Below are positions 60,976-63,684 of a stretch of DNA of 63,684 nt, piece after piece (the stretch's first letter is position 1; each line of letters starts with the position of its first letter). The notes beneath the pieces are model-generated. The model was not told the DNA's origin and ran no database searches. It saw nothing but the letters and a program-made list of their open reading frames with translations. A program made the translations under genes and the position numbers. Location: positions 1 through 63,684 of the forward strand of contig JAGWUF010000007.1 of the NCBI GenBank assembly GCA_028868545.1, written 5' to 3'. The stretch is from Lysobacteraceae bacterium. GTDB lineage: Bacteria > Pseudomonadota > Gammaproteobacteria > Xanthomonadales > Xanthomonadaceae.

Positions 60976-62307
60976 ATGAAAACGGGGATTCTGACCCAGC
61001 GCGCGCTAGACACCCTGAAACCGGGCGAGTGGGCATCTGAAGCGGGGGCGCGTGGTGACGGACGATTGCAGGCTCGCAAGTTGGGGTCAGGGAGTGTCGC
61101 GTTCTACTACCGCTACACCGGCAGTGACGGGTCACGGCATCGCATCCCGCTGGGAACCGGCACGCTGGCCGATGCACGGAAGGCGCGCGAAGCATACAAG
61201 GATCGTTATCAGTCTGGAGACCGCGATCTGCGCGAGGTGCTGGCCGCTGAGGCTGCGGACGTGGCGGCGGCTAAGGCAGTGGCAGCGGCTGAGGCCGAGG
61301 CGGCTACGGCCAGAGCGCGGGCAACACTCGGCGTGCTGCTGGAGGCTTACGTAGCGAACATGCGCAAGGCCGGGAAGTCCAGCGCGGAAGCCGTGCTGGG
61401 CTGCGTACATCGGCATGTAAGGGATGCACTGCCGCGCCTGTGGGCGAAGCCTGCCGCCGATGTGACTGCCGACGATCTGATGGACGCTGTTGCGCGACTG
61501 GCCGATGCCGACAAGTTGCGGGAGGCCGCCAAGCTGCGGAGCTACCTGCGCGCGGCCTATGCTGCTGGCGTCCGTGCAAAACACAACGCAAAGGCAATCA
61601 AGGCACTGCGAGAACTTCGCCTGAGCCACAACCCGGCAGCCGACCTTGCCAGCATTGAAGGCGGCACGCGGGCGCGGGAACGCGCGCTATCCGTTGCCGA
61701 GCTTCGCCACTACTGGCGGCGCATCGCGGCCATGCCGGGCGAGGATGGGGCGCTGCTGCGATTCCATCTGCTGACCGGCTGCCAGCGTGTCGAGCAGTTG
61801 GCCCGGCTGCAATTGTCCGACGTTGAAAACGGGCGTATCCGCATCCGCGACACCAAGGGACGCAGGGTGCAGGCGCGCATCCATGTCGTACCGCTGTTGC
61901 CCGAGGCAGCCGAGGCGTTGAAGGCGATGCAGGGCGGCGTGCATGGGCCGTATGCGTTCACCGTGACGCAGGGGCTACAGGGCGCGAGCTATGGCGTTGT
62001 GCAGAATCGCGTGCGCGACGTATGCGCAGCGATGCAGGAAGCCGGCGAGCTTTCGGCGGGCACGTTTACGCCGGGCGACCTGCGGCGCACCGTTGAAACG
62101 CGGCTCGCGGCTGCGGGTGTGAGCTTGGAAATCCGCGCGCAGTTGCAGAGCCACGGCCTAGGCGGCGTGCAGGCAAAACACTACGACCGGCACGACTACA
62201 TGAGCGAGAAACGCGAGGCGCTGGAAACATTGCACAGGCTGGCATCCGCCGACCCTGCCACCGTGACGCCGATCCGCAAGCGCGTTGCCGTCAAGTCCGC
62301 ACAATAA
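60976..62307 (+). CDS. P4-type tyrosine recombinase (integrase)
   Basis: A 443-residue site-specific recombinase. The N-terminal DUF4102-like arm-binding region is at residues 1-70 (YYRYTGSDGSRHRIPLG). A SAM-like core-binding domain follows at about 110-210. The catalytic domain has Arg in LLTGCQRVEQLARLQ, Arg in GDLRRTVETRL and the nucleophile Tyr in KHYDRHDYMSEKR. The usual His of the HxLRR box is replaced by Gly (TPGDLRRT); the later AQLQSHGLGG supplies the usual His. The ATG at 60976 directly follows the last GGGCACC repeat. It should insert the element at tRNA-Phe. Confidence 0.92.
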   Translation: MKTGILTQRALDTLKPGEWASEAGARGDGRLQARKLGSGSVAFYYRYTGSDGSRHRIPLGTGTLADARKAREAYKDRYQSGDRDLREVLAAEAADVAAAKAVAAAEAEAATARARATLGVLLEAYVANMRKAGKSSAEAVLGCVHRHVRDALPRLWAKPAADVTADDLMDAVARLADADKLREAAKLRSYLRAAYAAGVRAKHNAKAIKALRELRLSHNPAADLASIEGGTRARERALSVAELRHYWRRIAAMPGEDGALLRFHLLTGCQRVEQLARLQLSDVENGRIRIRDTKGRRVQARIHVVPLLPEAAEALKAMQGGVHGPYAFTVTQGLQGASYGVVQNRVRDVCAAMQEAGELSAGTFTPGDLRRTVETRLAAAGVSLEIRAQLQSHGLGGVQAKHYDRHDYMSEKREALETLHRLASADPATVTPIRKRVAVKSAQ

Positions 62308-62317
62308 CAAGGATGCT

Positions 62318-62647
62318 ATGATGTCGGCATGGCAATTCAGCTACTACAACGCCAAGGTAGCCGCGACGGTCGATGCGTGGCCTGTTGGCATTCTGGCCAG
62401 CTTCCAGCGCATCGCGCGCGCCATGCTGGAACACGGCCCGGACTTGGGCATGCCGCACACGCGCGCCATGGGTGGCGGCTTGTTCGAGATTCGCGCGAAG
62501 GGCAGGGAAGGTATCGGGCGTGCGTTCTACTGCACCGTGACCGGGCACCGCATCGTAATCCTGCATGCCTTCACCAAGAAAACCGAACAGACCCCGCAGC
62601 GTGAGCTTGAAACCGCACGCGCACGATTGAAGGACGTAACGCCATGA
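62318..62647 (+). CDS. HigB/RelE-type toxin (Gp49-like)
   Basis: A 109-residue protein of the phage-derived Gp49/HigB family. Landmarks are MLEHGPDLGMPHTRAMGGGLFEIRAKG, then GRAFYCTVTGHRIVILHAFTKKTEQTPQRELETAR. The 'LFE-R-KG--G--R-FY' and 'L--F-KK-T-P--E---A' patterns mark RelE-superfamily mRNA interferases. AAGGA six bases before the first ATG (62318) decides the start; a second ATG follows directly. Its stop overlaps the antitoxin start. It should help keep the element in the genome. Confidence 0.88.
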   Translation: MMSAWQFSYYNAKVAATVDAWPVGILASFQRIARAMLEHGPDLGMPHTRAMGGGLFEIRAKGREGIGRAFYCTVTGHRIVILHAFTKKTEQTPQRELETARARLKDVTP

Positions 62648-63003
62648 CCGCCGACCGCTATCAACCCGTTCCGCTTGATCTGGATGCCGCACACGCGCGC
62701 TGGGCGAAGCGTCCGGGCTATCAGGACGCCTACGACGCACTGGCTGACGAATACGCGGCGCTGGGCGAACTGCTGCACGCACGCAAGGCGGCGGGCATGA
62801 CGCAAGCCGACGTGGCCGCAAGCATGGGCATTGCACAGGCGAGCGTGGCACGACTGGAGGCCAGCGCGGGCAGTCGCAAGCACGCGCCATCCGTGGCCAC
62901 GCTGCGCCGCTACGCCGATGCCGTGGGCTGTGAGTTGCGCATCGTGCTGACTGCCAAGCAACCGATCCGCAACAAGTCCCGCAAGGCGCGCGCGACCGCC
63001 TGA
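62644..63003 (+). CDS. HigA-like XRE-family antitoxin
   Basis: A 119-residue protein with a Cro/C1-type helix-turn-helix at about residues 47-100 (LLHARKAAGMTQADVAASMGIAQASVARLEA, then SVATLRRYADAVGCELRI). A Lys/Arg-rich tail follows. The ATG overlaps the toxin stop (ATGA). It should neutralise the toxin and repress the pair's promoter. Confidence 0.88.
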   Translation: MTADRYQPVPLDLDAAHARWAKRPGYQDAYDALADEYAALGELLHARKAAGMTQADVAASMGIAQASVARLEASAGSRKHAPSVATLRRYADAVGCELRIVLTAKQPIRNKSRKARATA

Positions 63004-63096
63004 CCGAGCAGCCGCGCCTAGCCCGACGGGGCGAAAACGCCGGACACCCTACGGCGCTGGCGCGGCTTCCTTACAGGGGAGTGAGGGTGTGCACAC

Positions 63097-63684
63097 ATGG
63101 ATAATGAAGAAGGCGAGTCCAAGCCCAAGCCCTTTGTGCGTACTCACGGGCCGATAAGCAGTAATCGCCACAATCTGCCGCTCCGCACTCTGCCGCCTTC
63201 CGTTGATGTACCCCGCAGCGGGACGATAGAACACCTGTTGCGCCGCGAATTCGGAACGCTTGCGCCACCGCCCGCGCCTAGCGTGAGTGGTGGTTCAATA
63301 ATGCAGGATGCACTGGAGCGGCAAGCCAGAATCAAAGCCCGGCGCGATGAGTATCAGGCGATGGATGCGGATAGCCTGCAAAAGCTGGTGGAAGAGGCGC
63401 GCGACAAGGAGCGAAAAGAGCTAGAGGAGCGAATCGAAGCGTTACGAGCGAATCGGGAAGGGGCTTGGCCAGCATGGGCAGCGCAGGATCTATGGAGCGA
63501 AAACGAGTTCGCTTCAATTTGCTGCGGGCTGCTACCAAACGAAAGCCGCACTGATTCCCTTGCCAGCCAAGTTAGTCAGGCCAGTGAGTCTATTTCCCGC
63601 GGCGTCCTATCGAAAACCCTTCAATTCATACCCCGTTCCGACGCTGACACCGCCGCGTTCATGTACGGAACAGCGCGGCATTTC
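63097..63684 (+). CDS. Unknown protein of the integrative element (runs off window)
   Basis: An open frame of 196 codons from ATG 63097 without a stop before the window end. The protein starts MDNEEGESKPKPFVRTH, has a Pro/Arg-rich N-terminal part, then a charged coiled-coil-like segment at about 80-118 (DSLQKLVEEARDKERKELEE). A neutral region with two adjacent cysteines (ASICCGLLPNES) follows. I recognise no family. Codon use is unlike the chromosome, with many CGA, CTA, TTA, ATA and AGC codons and visibly lower G+C, which supports foreign origin. AGGGGAGTGAGG upstream is purine-rich but rather far from the ATG. Confidence 0.6.
   Translation, partial: MDNEEGESKPKPFVRTHGPISSNRHNLPLRTLPPSVDVPRSGTIEHLLRREFGTLAPPPAPSVSGGSIMQDALERQARIKARRDEYQAMDADSLQKLVEEARDKERKELEERIEALRANREGAWPAWAAQDLWSENEFASICCGLLPNESRTDSLASQVSQASESISRGVLSKTLQFIPRSDADTAAFMYGTARHF

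Larger units (their letters stand above)
60790..63684 (+). mobile_element. Left end of an integrative element in tRNA-Phe
   Basis: The element begins at the tRNA-Phe 3' fragment and carries, in order, repeated arm-type sites, a P4-type integrase, a HigBA-like toxin-antitoxin pair and a lower-G+C ORF that leaves the window. The integrase next to a truncated tRNA gene is the standard layout of genomic islands and P4-like prophages. The right end is not in the window, so size and cargo are unknown. Confidence 0.8.

Overview
The window looks like a chromosomal segment of a high-G+C gammaproteobacterium of the family Xanthomonadaceae (Xanthomonas/Lysobacter/Luteimonas-like; genus not resolvable from the sequence). 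The clearest sign is the arginine gene set. It encodes an N-acetylornithine carbamoyltransferase (argF'), an acetylcitrulline deacetylase-type argE' and a fused acetylglutamate kinase-synthase, in the order argF'-argG-argE'-argB-argC-argH-proB-proA known from xanthomonads. SufE/CysS, PhaR, TcdA and a DUF6116-type protein fit the same group.

Layout. (1) 1-2071: end of sufE, cysS and a small exported protein. (2) 2168-11928: the arginine/proline operon. It is preceded by a candidate arginine attenuator (an Arg-containing 15-codon leader ORF, a pause hairpin, an antiterminator and a perfect terminator), and its non-overlapping gaps are filled by related C/G-rich palindromes. (3) 12081-21274: an apparent three-gene operon of an exported TPR-CHAT (caspase-like) protein, a TpsB outer-membrane transporter and a 1749-residue TpsA exoprotein. 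(4) 21449-48317: a large type VI secretion (T6SS) island. It has an OmpA-like protein, a DUF4280 PAAR-like protein, an Ala-rich coiled protein, a small helical protein, a DUF4123 adaptor, VgrG, ClpV, TssG, TssF, an MltA-type transglycosylase, a NarL-type regulator, a TraB/GumN protein, and then TssK-L-M-A-B-C-Hcp-E. Twelve of the thirteen core Tss proteins are seen; no TssJ lipoprotein was found. (5) 48332-52425: a methyltransferase and a hybrid histidine kinase, translationally coupled, and an HD hydrolase. (6) 52514-60647: tRNA-Pro and ordinary housekeeping genes, ending with a DmeRF-type metal-efflux pair. (7) 60790-63684: the left end of an integrative element inserted in tRNA-Phe, with a P4-type integrase, a HigBA-like toxin-antitoxin pair and an atypical ORF running off the window.

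How the parts may work together. The T6SS is unusual in its envelope module. TssM has lost a recognisable Walker A motif, TssL carries a BON plus DUF4384-like periplasmic part instead of a classical peptidoglycan-binding domain, and a peptidoglycan-cutting MltA protein lies inside the cluster. The vgrG-DUF4123-small protein-Ala-rich protein order is the usual arrangement of a spike, adaptor and cargo. A near-identical sequence (TAGACTCC core) precedes both the CHAT-TPS operon and the tssB operon, which suggests shared control, perhaps through the NarL-type regulator and the hybrid kinase encoded nearby. All functional links are inferences from sequence motifs and gene order; no search or structure calculation was run.
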